Below are positions 25,435-33,867 of a stretch of DNA of 64,000 nt, one piece after another (positions within the stretch are counted from its first letter, which is position 1; each line of letters starts with the position of its first letter). The notes under the pieces were generated by a model. The model was not told the origin of the DNA and ran no database searches. It worked only from the letters and a program-made list of their open reading frames with translations. Origin of the DNA: JAJFKB01 sp965230515. Lineage in GTDB: Bacteria > Pseudomonadota > Gammaproteobacteria > Pseudomonadales > IMCC2047. Where the stretch lies: the NCBI GenBank assembly GCA_965230515.1, contig OZ246007.1:1-64000 (forward strand), given 5' to 3'. The position numbers and the translations under genes were made by a program.

Positions 25435-25486
25435 ATAATCCCTAAATAACGTGAATTCCAGGGCGTGTTCTAATGTTAGGGATTAT
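25435..25486. promoter_or_regulatory. 11-bp inverted repeat, possible activator binding site
   Basis: ATAATCCCTAA (25435-25445) and TTAGGGATTAT (25476-25486) are perfect inverted copies with centres 41 bp apart, close to four helical turns. The second copy overlaps the stop codon of the sigma-54 activator. The pair lies about 130-190 bp upstream of the candidate -24/-12 element, the usual distance for an NtrC-family enhancer. It is a poor terminator (30-base loop, no T run). Confidence 0.5.
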
Positions 25487-26930
25487 GGTTATGCCGAGAG
25501 ATCCCCAGTTTTTTCATGCGTGATTCAAGAGTGGTGGGTTTCAATCCTAGCAATCGGGCGGCACCTTTTGGGCCGCTTACCCGCCAGGAGGTTTGTTCCA
25601 GGGCTTTCAGTATGTGCTGTGACTCTGAGTCCGCTAGCGTCAAAATACCGGAATTTCCTTCGTCTGACTGCTGTTGAATAAACCATTCCCCGAGTTCAAG
25701 TTTATCGTTACTGCTGATGATAAGCGCGCGTTCGATGATGTTTTCAAGCTCTCTGACATTACCTGGCCAGTGATAGCTAACAAGGGCGTCAAAAGATTTT
25801 TGAGGAATGGTCGCTACCCGTTTTCCCAATCGGGCACCAAGCTTGTCGACAAAATGCTGTACAAGTAAGGGGATATCTTCGCGTCTGTCTCGCAGTGCCG
25901 GTGAATAGATAGGAAACACGTTCAGGCGGTAGTAAAGATCTTCCCGGAATTTGCCCTCTCTAATCAGCTCCTTAAGATCATGGTTGGTGGCTGCGAGTAC
26001 GCGCACATTCACCTTTAAGGTTTCGGAGCTTCCCACACGTTCTAACTCTCCCTCCTGCAGTACTCGAAGTAGCTTTGCCTGGAGGTCGAGAGGCAGGTCA
26101 CCTATTTCATCGAGAAACAGGGTGCCCTGGTGGGCCAGCTCAAATCGTCCGGTTTTGCGAGCCATAGCTCCAGTAAAAGCACCTTTTTCATGGCCAAACA
26201 GTTCGCTTTCGATCAAATTGGATGGAAGCGCAGCACAGTTTACTTTGACCAAAGGTTTATCCGAACGCTGACTATGGCTATGAATGGCGCGGGCAACCAG
26301 CTCTTTTCCTGTCCCCGTTTCTCCCAGTATCAGCACTGTGGTATCGGTATTGGCGACCTGTTCGATCTGTTGCAACATATATTTGAAAGGTCGGCTGGTG
26401 CCCACCATTCCACTGTTGCCCTGTTCAACCCGGATCTCTTCCTTTAGATAATGATTTTCCTTTTCCAGTTTTTCCTTTAATTCATTAAGTTCACCCAGTG
26501 CGGTTTGCAGGGCATGCTGGGTTTCTTTAATTTCCGTAATATCCCGAGCCTCAGGAACCAGAAACTGTACTTTTTGGTTCTCGTTTAACAAGGGATTGAG
26601 CGAAAAGTCAAAAGATCGACGCTTCCCGTGGGTATCGGTGTGCTCGGTTTCAAACCGCACAAATACGCCGGTGTTTGCTTTTTCGATCGCTTTAATTATC
26701 TGTTCCTGAATCGTTGTAGAGTGGTTCCACCATGGTGTGTCCCAAAAGAACTTGCCTAGCACCTCTTCTTCAGAAACGCCGATCATTTCCAGTGCAGTTT
26801 CATTAACCATTAACAAACGGCCATCGGTATCCAGTAGCCCGGTAAGCTGAAAGTGGTGATTGAATATCGCATTCAGTAAATCAGGGTTATTCGGATCGAT
26901 CTGGGTAAGAGATTTATTGGTTTTGGTCAT
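25476..26930 (-). CDS. PAS-domain sigma-54-dependent transcriptional activator
   Basis: 484-residue enhancer-binding protein. An N-terminal PAS domain (about 18-135: FQLTGLLDTDGRLLMVNETA; VQFLVPEARDITE) is followed by a coiled coil (about 138-170). The AAA+ domain has Walker A GETGTGKE (203-210), GAFTGA (250-255), which contacts sigma-54, and Walker B LFLDEIGDL (271-279). A Fis-type HTH lies at the C-terminus (GPKGAARLLGLKPTTLESRM). There is no receiver domain, so it likely senses a ligand or redox state through PAS. It lies 291 bases upstream of the rdh operon on the same strand and is the obvious candidate regulator of that operon. No CprK-like regulator is present. Confidence 0.93.
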   Translation of the reverse strand: MTKTNKSLTQIDPNNPDLLNAIFNHHFQLTGLLDTDGRLLMVNETALEMIGVSEEEVLGKFFWDTPWWNHSTTIQEQIIKAIEKANTGVFVRFETEHTDTHGKRRSFDFSLNPLLNENQKVQFLVPEARDITEIKETQHALQTALGELNELKEKLEKENHYLKEEIRVEQGNSGMVGTSRPFKYMLQQIEQVANTDTTVLILGETGTGKELVARAIHSHSQRSDKPLVKVNCAALPSNLIESELFGHEKGAFTGAMARKTGRFELAHQGTLFLDEIGDLPLDLQAKLLRVLQEGELERVGSSETLKVNVRVLAATNHDLKELIREGKFREDLYYRLNVFPIYSPALRDRREDIPLLVQHFVDKLGARLGKRVATIPQKSFDALVSYHWPGNVRELENIIERALIISSNDKLELGEWFIQQQSDEGNSGILTLADSESQHILKALEQTSWRVSGPKGAARLLGLKPTTLESRMKKLGISRHNHNP

Positions 26931-27167
26931 GATAAAGCCGAGTTCGCTTTTTTGATGATCCTGTTATCTTATACGAATTAAGTGTTAAGCACAGCAATTT
27001 GAAAAATAGGGTCGTTGGTGCTTCTGATGTTCTTTATTTCTGCTCGAACGTGTTACATGGGTTGATTAAATTGACGAAAGTCGTTCAATGCTGACTTAAA
27101 ATAAGCAGATGTGCATGGAGGGAAGCTCAGGTTAATCGCTCTTTACTGCAAGGCTCTGGGTAGGCGG

Positions 27168-28013
27168 TCAATTCCGTTCCCCAAAAGCCTGCGAGTGATG
27201 CGCGATATGCTCACCTATAAAGCTGGCAATAAAAAAATAACTGTGGTCATAGCCGGACTGAATTCTCAGTTCGAATGGATGATTCGCTTCGCGACAGGCA
27301 TCTGCCAGTCGTTCCGGCTTTAACTGTTCATCCAGAAACCCGTCCTGGTCGCCCTGGTCGATCAGAATAGGCAGGCGTTCTTTGGCGGATTTGATCAGCG
27401 CGCAACTGTCGTATTGAGCCCATTGCTGCCGGTCGTTGCCAAGATAATGGCTGAGCGCTTTTTCACCCCAGGGGCAGTTCATCGGAGAGCAGATCGGCGC
27501 AAAGGCTGATACAGCTTTATAGCGTCCGGGATTTTTAAGTGCCATGGTGATGGCACCGTGGCCACCCATCGAGTGGCCCATCATCGATTGCCGGGATGCA
27601 TCCAGCGGGAGCTGCTTGAATATCAGCTCGGGAAGTTCCTCGCAGATATAGTCGTACATCTGATAGTTTTTTCGCCAGGGTTCCTGTGTCGCGTTAACAT
27701 AGAATCCTGCTCCTATGCCAAAATCCCATTCATCATCGGGATCATCCGGAATGGCTTCTCCTCTGGGGCTGGTGTCTGCGGCGATCATGGCCACGCCGTG
27801 CTCACTGGCGTAGCGCTGCGCGCCCGCTTTTTGTACGAAGTTCTCGTCGGAGCAGGTCAGCCCCGAGAGCCAGAATATTGCCGGTACCGGTTTCTGCTCC
27901 GCGAGAGGTGGTAGATAAACGGAAAAATTCATCTCGCAGTTCAGACTGCCGGAGTGGTGCTGGTAGCGTTGCTGATGGCCGCCAAAGCATCGAATGTCGC
28001 TGATCTTTTGCAT
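27168..28013 (-). CDS. frmB: S-formylglutathione hydrolase
   Basis: Serine hydrolase that splits S-formylglutathione to formate and glutathione, the second step of glutathione-dependent formaldehyde oxidation. The nucleophile is Ser148 in GHSMGGHGA; other esterase-D features include FWLSGLTCSDENFVQKAGAQ and DQGDQDGFLDEQLKPE near the acid, and YDHSYFFIASFI with the catalytic His. 281 residues is typical. It starts 12 bases after adhC, so the two form an operon. Confidence 0.95.
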   Translation of the reverse strand: MQKISDIRCFGGHQQRYQHHSGSLNCEMNFSVYLPPLAEQKPVPAIFWLSGLTCSDENFVQKAGAQRYASEHGVAMIAADTSPRGEAIPDDPDDEWDFGIGAGFYVNATQEPWRKNYQMYDYICEELPELIFKQLPLDASRQSMMGHSMGGHGAITMALKNPGRYKAVSAFAPICSPMNCPWGEKALSHYLGNDRQQWAQYDSCALIKSAKERLPILIDQGDQDGFLDEQLKPERLADACREANHPFELRIQSGYDHSYFFIASFIGEHIAHHSQAFGERN

Positions 28014-28025
28014 CTTTTTCGGATC

Positions 28026-29132
28026 CTAGTAAAGCACAACTGAACGAATGCTTTTGCCTGCATGCATCAGCTCGAATGCCGTATTAATCTCTTCCAGTGG
28101 CATGGTATGGGTAATCAGGTCGTCAATATTAATTTTATTATCCATATACCAGTCGACGATCTTTGGAACGTCGGTTCGGCCACGCGCACCACCAAATGCT
28201 GTGCCGCGCCAGACTCTGCCGGTTACCAGTTGAAATGGGCGCGTGGAGATCTCCTGTCCGGCACCAGCGACGCCGATAATATAGGATTCCCCCCAGCCCT
28301 TGTGGCAGCACTCCAATGCCTGCCGCATGGTGTTGACGTTGCCGATGCATTCAAAGCTGTAATCCGCACCGCCGCCGGTCAGTTCGACGATCGAAGACAC
28401 AATATCTTCCACCTCTTTAGGGTTGATGAAATCGGTCATACCAAACTGTCGAGCCAGTGGAACTTTGGATTCGTTCAGGTCAATACCCACGATTTTATTG
28501 GCGCCGGCCAGTCTTGCGCCCTGAATGACATTGAGTCCGATTCCGCCGAGACCAAAGACGACCACATTTGATCCTGGCTCTACTTTGGCATCAAATACTA
28601 CCGCACCCACTCCGGTTGTGACGCCGCAGCCAATGTAGCAGACTTTGTCGAATGGCGCGTCCTGGCGGATTTTTGCTAATGCTATCTCGGGTAATACGGT
28701 GTAGTTGGAAAAGGTGGAGCAACCCATGTAGTGCAAAATAGGTTTTCCATCCAACGAATATCGACTGGAGCCATCAGGCATCAGCCCGGCACCCTGAGTT
28801 TCGCGAATGGCCTGGCACAGATTGGTTTTCGGGTGAAGGCAGAAATCACACTCCCGACACTCCGGTGTATAAAGGGGAATCACGTGGTCGCCTGGCTTGA
28901 GTGAGGTCACGCCTGGGCCTACTTCCTGCACGATTCCGGCACCCTCATGGCCCAATATTGCCGGAAAGGCACCCTCCGGATCATCGCCCGAAAGGGTAAA
29001 AGCATCAGTGTGACAGACCCCTGTTGCCTTAATTTCGACCAATACTTCACCGGCTTTGGGGCCTTCGAGATCCACTTCTACAATTTCTAAAGGTTTGCCC
29101 GCCTCAAAGGCAACGGCTGCTCTTGTTTTCAT
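28026..29132 (-). CDS. adhC: S-(hydroxymethyl)glutathione dehydrogenase (class III alcohol dehydrogenase)
   Basis: Zinc alcohol dehydrogenase that oxidises the formaldehyde-glutathione adduct with NAD+. Catalytic zinc region CHTDAFTLSGDDPEG and GHEGAGIV; structural zinc cysteines in CRECDFCLHPKTNLC; Rossmann motif VFGLGGIGLNVI; and the class III signature RPFQLVTGRVWRGTAFGGA. 368 residues is standard. Transcribed away from an adjacent LysR gene. Formaldehyde here could come from general metabolism or from demethylation by the neighbouring catabolic genes (inference). Confidence 0.96.
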   Translation of the reverse strand: MKTRAAVAFEAGKPLEIVEVDLEGPKAGEVLVEIKATGVCHTDAFTLSGDDPEGAFPAILGHEGAGIVQEVGPGVTSLKPGDHVIPLYTPECRECDFCLHPKTNLCQAIRETQGAGLMPDGSSRYSLDGKPILHYMGCSTFSNYTVLPEIALAKIRQDAPFDKVCYIGCGVTTGVGAVVFDAKVEPGSNVVVFGLGGIGLNVIQGARLAGANKIVGIDLNESKVPLARQFGMTDFINPKEVEDIVSSIVELTGGGADYSFECIGNVNTMRQALECCHKGWGESYIIGVAGAGQEISTRPFQLVTGRVWRGTAFGGARGRTDVPKIVDWYMDNKINIDDLITHTMPLEEINTAFELMHAGKSIRSVVLY

Positions 29133-29275
29133 GGTTATGCTCCAGTGTGTTGTTGGTTAATCGCTAGCCTATGTTTGGAAGGTGATGCCTGTTAAATACT
29201 ACATTGTTTTTTCTTGAGTTATAAACAGTATAAATGCAACATATTGTTCTTTTTGTGCAACAAAGGGTTTGGTCG

Positions 29276-30145
29276 ATGAGTAAATGGGATCAGTATGAAG
29301 CCTTCGTTAAAGTGGTCGAACATAAGGGATTCTCTGCCGCCGCGGACAAAATGGAGGTGTCCAAGTCCTATATCAGCCGCCAGATATCAGGCCTTGAAAA
29401 CCGGCTTGGCGCGCAACTGCTCAACCGCACTACACGTAAGGTAACACTGACGGAGCTTGGTGGCAGTTTTTACAGCCATTGTAAAGATCTGCTCGGAAAT
29501 CTGGAATTTGCCGAACAGGCAGTGATGGACATGCAGGCACGTCCCATCGGGACGTTGCGCATCACCGCTGTTGGCGTTTTTGCGGAGGATTATGTGGTTC
29601 CGGTAGCAATCGAGTATATGAAAGCATATCCGGATATTCGAGTGGATATAGATTTTTCTGACCGGGCTATCGATCTTGTTGCCGAGGGCTTTGATCTGGC
29701 AATCCGTTCGGGTGTGCTGCCTGATTCCAGTCTGAAAGCGCGTAAAATAGTGCCTCGAAATCTAAAAATCTGTGCCAGTCCGCATTACCTTTCCGAGCAC
29801 GGTATACCCGGACGAATATCTGATCTTCATCAGCATAACTGCCTGGTGGGTTCAAATACCACCTGGCGAATAAAAGATGACGAACATCATTATGACTTTA
29901 AGGTTGAGGGTAGCTGGCGCTCCAATAACGGAAGGGCTCTGAAACGCGCGGCATTGAGTGGATTGGGAATCGTCCAATTGCCGGAGCTTTACTTAAGAGA
30001 TGATATAGAAGCAGGACGTTTACGTTCTATTTTGGATAAATATAATCCTGTAGACCCAATGTATTGGGCGGTTTACCCTTATAATCGTCACCTGGCAACC
30101 AAAGTCAGGTTGTTTATCGATCTGCTGGTGAATCGTCTGACCTAG
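29276..30145 (+). CDS. LysR-family transcriptional regulator
   Basis: Winged-helix regulator with N-terminal HTH (KVVEHKGFSAAADKMEVSKS; SYISRQISGLENRLGAQLLN) and a C-terminal substrate-binding domain. The ATG at 29276 (MSKWDQYEAF) is preferred over an in-frame ATG 14 codons upstream because LysR proteins begin close to the HTH. Divergent from adhC-frmB across a short region, the classical arrangement for a LysR regulator and its target, so it probably responds to formaldehyde stress or a related signal (inference). CrgA/AaeR-like group by the RTTRKVTLTELG segment. Confidence 0.9.
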   Translation: MSKWDQYEAFVKVVEHKGFSAAADKMEVSKSYISRQISGLENRLGAQLLNRTTRKVTLTELGGSFYSHCKDLLGNLEFAEQAVMDMQARPIGTLRITAVGVFAEDYVVPVAIEYMKAYPDIRVDIDFSDRAIDLVAEGFDLAIRSGVLPDSSLKARKIVPRNLKICASPHYLSEHGIPGRISDLHQHNCLVGSNTTWRIKDDEHHYDFKVEGSWRSNNGRALKRAALSGLGIVQLPELYLRDDIEAGRLRSILDKYNPVDPMYWAVYPYNRHLATKVRLFIDLLVNRLT

Positions 30146-30226
30146 CAACTATCCCTGCACCAAAACAGTCAATTTTTTTATTCCTCATAGATCAGAGAGA
30201 CACCTTGATAAGTACTCACTGTTTAA

Positions 30227-30249
30227 AAATTGCTGCCAATATTGAATAG
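30227..30249 (+). promoter_or_regulatory. Candidate XylS/AraC-type operator, copy 1
   Basis: AAATTGCTGCCA, 7 bases, then ATAG. Same 23-bp length and layout as copies at 32638 and 37927. Includes TGCC-N6-GAATA, close to the XylS half-site TGCA-N6-GGNTA. Confidence 0.45.
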
Positions 30250-30338
30250 TGCGCGGGTTTTGGCTGTGTTCAAATGCGCACCAGATTTAAAGTCTTCCTC
30301 CTGTTGTGCCTGGCACAACAATAAGCGCCGATATGGCC

Positions 30339-30364
30339 AGGCCCTTTTGAAGGGCCTTTTTTTT
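30339..30364 (+). terminator. Rho-independent terminator
   Basis: AGGCCCTT, loop TTG, AAGGGCCT followed by a run of eight T. Strong, plus-strand. Confidence 0.9.
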
Positions 30365-30492
30365 ATTCTTTAATTGCCATTAAGATTGCCTAAACAGAAT
30401 ATTTTCTACCTTAACTGAATATCTACGGTCGGCGCCCCGCTTATATACTCTTTTAACAGCTTTCATGGCGGTTGAATATATAGGGAGGGACC

Positions 30493-31002
30493 ATGAAACG
30501 ACGTTTTTTTGTTACCAATCTGAGCCGATTGAGTGTTGCAATAACTATTGCACCATGGCGTGTCTTGGCAAATTCGCCCAGTGTTAATGGGTCAAATTCT
30601 AATTCCGCATCGCTGCAAGTCAGAGCCATGTTCGCGGAATTGGCCTACCTGCTGTTGCCGTTACAACCGGCTGACTCTGAAATCTACCAAATTGTGGCTG
30701 AGCATCTGATGCGGCAGATGGTTGCCCGGCCTGCTACTCATAAGTTACTTAGTAATGGTCTTGATCAGTTAAACCAAAGTGCTGAGCGTGGTTGGTTATC
30801 GGTATCTCGTGCTGAACGAAAAGTCGTGATGGTTAGGTTTATAGAGTTGCCTTATATCGCAATCGTGCGCTGGGTGACGCATGAACAGGTGCTGCGCAAT
30901 CGGCACGTTTGGGCGCAAGTGGGGTATCAGGGCTCGGCTATTGAGAAGGGTGGTTATTTAAAGCGCGGATTTAATGATATTGATTGGCTGCCGGTGCGTT
31001 GA
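30493..31002 (+). CDS. Small subunit of GMC-type dehydrogenase (gluconate 2-dehydrogenase subunit 3-like)
   Basis: 169-residue protein with an N-terminal export signal (MKRRFFVTNLSRLSVAITIA) having paired Arg residues but only a weak Tat-like motif. The body resembles the helical subunit 3/gamma family that accompanies membrane-bound GMC dehydrogenases (MFAELAYLLLPLQPADSEIY early; YLKRGFNDIDWLPV at the end). It lies 7-13 bases before the GMC gene, the usual pairing: the small subunit is needed for export or stability of the flavoprotein. Sequence similarity is modest, so the context carries weight. Confidence 0.7.
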   Translation: MKRRFFVTNLSRLSVAITIAPWRVLANSPSVNGSNSNSASLQVRAMFAELAYLLLPLQPADSEIYQIVAEHLMRQMVARPATHKLLSNGLDQLNQSAERGWLSVSRAERKVVMVRFIELPYIAIVRWVTHEQVLRNRHVWAQVGYQGSAIEKGGYLKRGFNDIDWLPVR

Positions 31003-31015
31003 GAGGTGAATGGTA

Positions 31016-32572
31016 ATGACGAAATTTGATCGGGATGATGACTCTGTCGTAGTAGTGATAGGTTCCGGGGCGGGAGGAGGAACCCTGTCCAATGAATTAG
31101 CCCAGCGAGGCATCAAGGTTGTATGCCTGGAGGCGGGCAAGCGGCTCAAAGCGAGCGAAATTATTAATGATGAAGCGGTGATGTATGAGAGGTTGACCTG
31201 GTTTGATAGACGCAAGGGTACAGGGGATGCGTCCGCCCAGTTTCCGGTCTGGACCTGTAAAACAGTCGGTGGAACAACCATGCACTGGACGGCATCCTGC
31301 CCCCGTATGCAGGAGCATGAATTCCGTGCCCGGTCTACCTATGGCGAAATCGGAAATACCAATCTGGTTGATTGGCCGTTGAGTTACGATGAACTGGCAC
31401 CCTATTACAGTCAGGCCGAGAACAGGTTGGGGGTAACCGGTACGCATGGGATTGAGCGTCTGCCGGGCAATAACAACTACAAAGTACTCGAAGCCGGAGC
31501 ACGGGCCTTGGGCTACCGGCAGATTGATACCAATAATGTTGCTATCAATTCCCAGACACGGGATGGCAGACCGTCCTGTATGCAGCTCGGGTTTTGCACC
31601 AGTGGTTGTGTTGTTCGGGCAAAATGGTCAACGCTTTACACTGAGATTGAAGCGGCTGAAAAAACAGGCCATTTTGAACTGAGACCGGAATCCATGGCGG
31701 TGCGTATAAACCATACCCCGGAAGGTCGCGTCAACAGTGTCCAGTATCGGGATGCATCAGGCCAGATGCAGACTCAAAAGGCGCGGCTGGTATGCGTGGC
31801 AGGAAATGCAGTGGAGACAGTACGTTTGCTGCTAAACTCCCGTTCTTCAATGTTTCCTGAAGGTTTGGCAAACTCAAGTGACCAGGTTGGCAGGAATTAC
31901 ATGCGCCATTTTACGTTGCCTGTTATAGGCATTATGCCGGGCCCGGTCAATATGCACCGGGGCACGCATCAGGCGGGGATTGTAAAAGACGAGAGACACC
32001 ATGATTCTGATCGAGGTTTCAGTGGAGGGTTCTTGTTCCTGACAGTACCCTTTACACCTGAGATCGTCGGAAAAATCATCCTTCGTGATAAGTGGGGCGA
32101 CGAGCTGGCCGGTATACTGAATCGTTATGATCATATGGCGGCTATGCTCGTGCATGGCGAGGATATGCCGCAATCCACCAACCGCATTACCTTGCATGCT
32201 TCAGAAAAAGATGAAAATGGACTGCCGGTCCCCGTTATTCACTATAGGGATCACCCTAATACCAAAAAAATGAAGCATTATGCAAAGGAAAGGGGGGTTG
32301 CCATCTACCGGGCGTTGGGTGCCCGGGAAATATTTTCACCCGATGATGTGTTTCCGGCAACGCACAACATGGGCGTTGCCCGGATTGGCTTGGATCCGCG
32401 AGAGTCGGTTTGTAATGCCTGGGGCCAGACCCATGATATTTCCAACCTGTTTGTATCTGATGGTAGCCTTTTGCCGACTGTTGGCTGTGAAAACCCGACC
32501 TTGACCATTGTCGCGCTGATTTTGCGCCAGGCTGATTATATTGAACAGCAGATGTTAAAGGGCGTACTATAA
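31016..32572 (+). CDS. GMC-family FAD-dependent alcohol/sugar dehydrogenase
   Basis: Flavoprotein oxidising an alcohol or sugar hydroxyl. The N-terminal FAD site is VVVIGSGAGGGTLSNELAQR, followed by VGGTTMHWTASCPRM; the C-terminal GMC_oxred_C region has SDGSLLPTVGCENPTLTIVA. Layout matches gluconate/sorbitol/2-keto-gluconate dehydrogenases of three-subunit enzymes. The ATG at 31016 is preferred to 31010 because the GAGAGG ribosome site is 9 rather than 3 bases away. No own signal peptide: probably exported with the preceding small subunit. No cytochrome c subunit is adjacent. First enzyme of the catabolic cluster; substrate unknown. Confidence 0.88.
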   Translation: MTKFDRDDDSVVVVIGSGAGGGTLSNELAQRGIKVVCLEAGKRLKASEIINDEAVMYERLTWFDRRKGTGDASAQFPVWTCKTVGGTTMHWTASCPRMQEHEFRARSTYGEIGNTNLVDWPLSYDELAPYYSQAENRLGVTGTHGIERLPGNNNYKVLEAGARALGYRQIDTNNVAINSQTRDGRPSCMQLGFCTSGCVVRAKWSTLYTEIEAAEKTGHFELRPESMAVRINHTPEGRVNSVQYRDASGQMQTQKARLVCVAGNAVETVRLLLNSRSSMFPEGLANSSDQVGRNYMRHFTLPVIGIMPGPVNMHRGTHQAGIVKDERHHDSDRGFSGGFLFLTVPFTPEIVGKIILRDKWGDELAGILNRYDHMAAMLVHGEDMPQSTNRITLHASEKDENGLPVPVIHYRDHPNTKKMKHYAKERGVAIYRALGAREIFSPDDVFPATHNMGVARIGLDPRESVCNAWGQTHDISNLFVSDGSLLPTVGCENPTLTIVALILRQADYIEQQMLKGVL

Positions 32573-32637
32573 GTAATTCCATCCGGTGCAGTACGAGCGA
32601 TTGTTCTGAGTTGGCAAAGGGCGGCATTGCTGTGTCG

Positions 32638-32660
32638 AAATCGCTGCCATTTTGCAATAG
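32638..32660 (+). promoter_or_regulatory. Candidate XylS/AraC-type operator, copy 2
   Basis: AAATCGCTGCCA, 7 bases, then ATAG, 47 bases before the start of the hydroxyacyl-CoA dehydrogenase gene. Includes TGCC-N6-CAATA. Confidence 0.5.
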
Positions 32661-32707
32661 ATGCCAGGTTCCGTATCAGGTCTAATCAAGTCAATGAGAA
32701 AAGAAGT

Positions 32708-33724
32708 ATGAGCGATTCCGGAATGCAAAAAAATAGTGATCAGAAAGACACAGATATTAATCTTTCGGTAGTAGGCGTGGGGCGTATGGGTTGTGGCATT
32801 GCCCTTAGCTTTGCTTATGCGGGTTATGATGTTTCACTGGTGGATAGTGAAGAGCGGTCGCAGCAGGATTTCGCGACGCTGGTTGAATCGACAATTCCGG
32901 CAATACAGGCTGACCTGGATTTTCTGAAGGGCGTCAAGGTGATCGGTGAGTCGCAGGCGCAGGCGATTTTCGAGCGTATTCATTTTGTCTCGAGAGTTGA
33001 CGCAAATAGCTGTTTGGGTGAAGCAGACTTTGTTTTCGAGGCGGTGTCTGAAGTAGTGGATATCAAGCGAAGCACTTATGCCTGGTTGAACGAGACAGCC
33101 TATGAACAAGCTATTTTTGCCTCCACCACTTCGACCATGCTGGCCAACACCCTGGCAGAATTTGTAGAAAACAAAACACGATTCTGTAATGCCCACTGGC
33201 TCAATCCGGCTTATCTGATGCCGCTGATAGAAATTAGTCCCGCAGAGAGCACCAGTGAGCAGACTGTAGACCGCCTTCAGGCGCTGTTTGAGAAGATTGG
33301 TAAAGTGCCGGTAATTTGCGCTGCATCACCCGGCTATATCGTTTCACGGCTCCAGGCTCTGGTGCTGAACGAATCGGCGCGTATGGTGGAAGAGGGAGTA
33401 GCGTCGGCTGAGGATATTGATAAAGCTGTTCAGGTTGGTTTCGGTGTGCGTTATGCGATTCTCGGTATGCTTGAGTTTGTCGACTGGGGTGGCGGTGACA
33501 TACTTTATTATGCCTGTAACTATCTGGCGGACAACATTGATCAGCAGCGTTTTGCACCGGCTGATATCGTTAGGCAGAACATGGAAAACAATAAAAACGG
33601 ATTGCGCGATGGCGAAGGGTTTTATGATTATAAAGATCGCGATATCGACGCCTACCGTAATGAAAAGCTGGCTGCTTTCGTTGGCCTGCTGGAGCATTTG
33701 AAATTAATGCCAGACCCTGGTTAG
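32708..33724 (+). CDS. 3-hydroxyacyl-CoA dehydrogenase family protein
   Basis: NAD-dependent dehydrogenase of the 3-hydroxyacyl-CoA/3-hydroxybutyryl-CoA family, which oxidises L-3-hydroxy acids or their CoA esters. A Rossmann motif VVGVGRMGCGIALSFAYAGY follows a short polar leader; FASTTSTMLANTLAEF and the catalytic-region NAHWLNPAYLMPLIEI match the family (His of the His-Glu pair). The C-terminal helical domain has DKAVQVGFGVRYAILGMLEF. The ATG at 32708 (338 residues) is chosen; the frame extends 27 codons upstream through the operator-like motif, which makes the longer form unlikely. Lambda-crystallin/carnitine dehydrogenase-like members of this family act on free hydroxy acids, so the substrate is open. 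Confidence 0.88.
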   Translation: MSDSGMQKNSDQKDTDINLSVVGVGRMGCGIALSFAYAGYDVSLVDSEERSQQDFATLVESTIPAIQADLDFLKGVKVIGESQAQAIFERIHFVSRVDANSCLGEADFVFEAVSEVVDIKRSTYAWLNETAYEQAIFASTTSTMLANTLAEFVENKTRFCNAHWLNPAYLMPLIEISPAESTSEQTVDRLQALFEKIGKVPVICAASPGYIVSRLQALVLNESARMVEEGVASAEDIDKAVQVGFGVRYAILGMLEFVDWGGGDILYYACNYLADNIDQQRFAPADIVRQNMENNKNGLRDGEGFYDYKDRDIDAYRNEKLAAFVGLLEHLKLMPDPG

Positions 33725-33867
33725 GGTGTGGGTTGTAAGTAAGCAGTTCTTAAAACCATCTTTGGGGGAAGTTCGATTACTGTGTTGAGAGGAAATTTTG
33801 GTGCTAAAAATAATAGAGATAGCTAGCGCAAAATCCGTGTAGTTCATTTACAGAGTGTGAGGGATAA

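Larger units (their letters stand above)
30148..30492 (+). other. Intergenic stretch with palindrome, conserved motif and terminator
   Basis: No protein gene seen. It contains a 23-bp motif (30227-30249) shared with two other promoters of the cluster, a near-perfect palindrome TGTTGTGCC-T-GGCACAACA (30302-30320), and a rho-independent terminator at 30339-30364. The order motif, hairpin, terminator within 140 bases suggests a short transcript or sRNA rather than only an extended lysR 3' end. Confidence 0.45.

Noticed and set aside
25185..25475. Cobalamin riboswitch upstream of the dehalogenase operon
   Set aside because: No B12-box-like sequence or the expected multi-stem structure could be recognised.
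25435..25486. Terminator of the sigma-54 activator gene
   Set aside because: A 30-base loop with no T run on either strand makes a poor terminator; an operator role fits better.
32627..32707. N-terminal extension of the hydroxyacyl-CoA dehydrogenase
   Set aside because: It would code through the conserved operator-like motif and has no ribosome site; the ATG at 32708 follows AAGAAG.
33725..33867. Fourth operator-like motif upstream of the TonB receptor (GGTGCTAAAAATAATAG)
   Set aside because: Lacks TGCC, has a one-base shorter spacing and matches only the AT-rich part.
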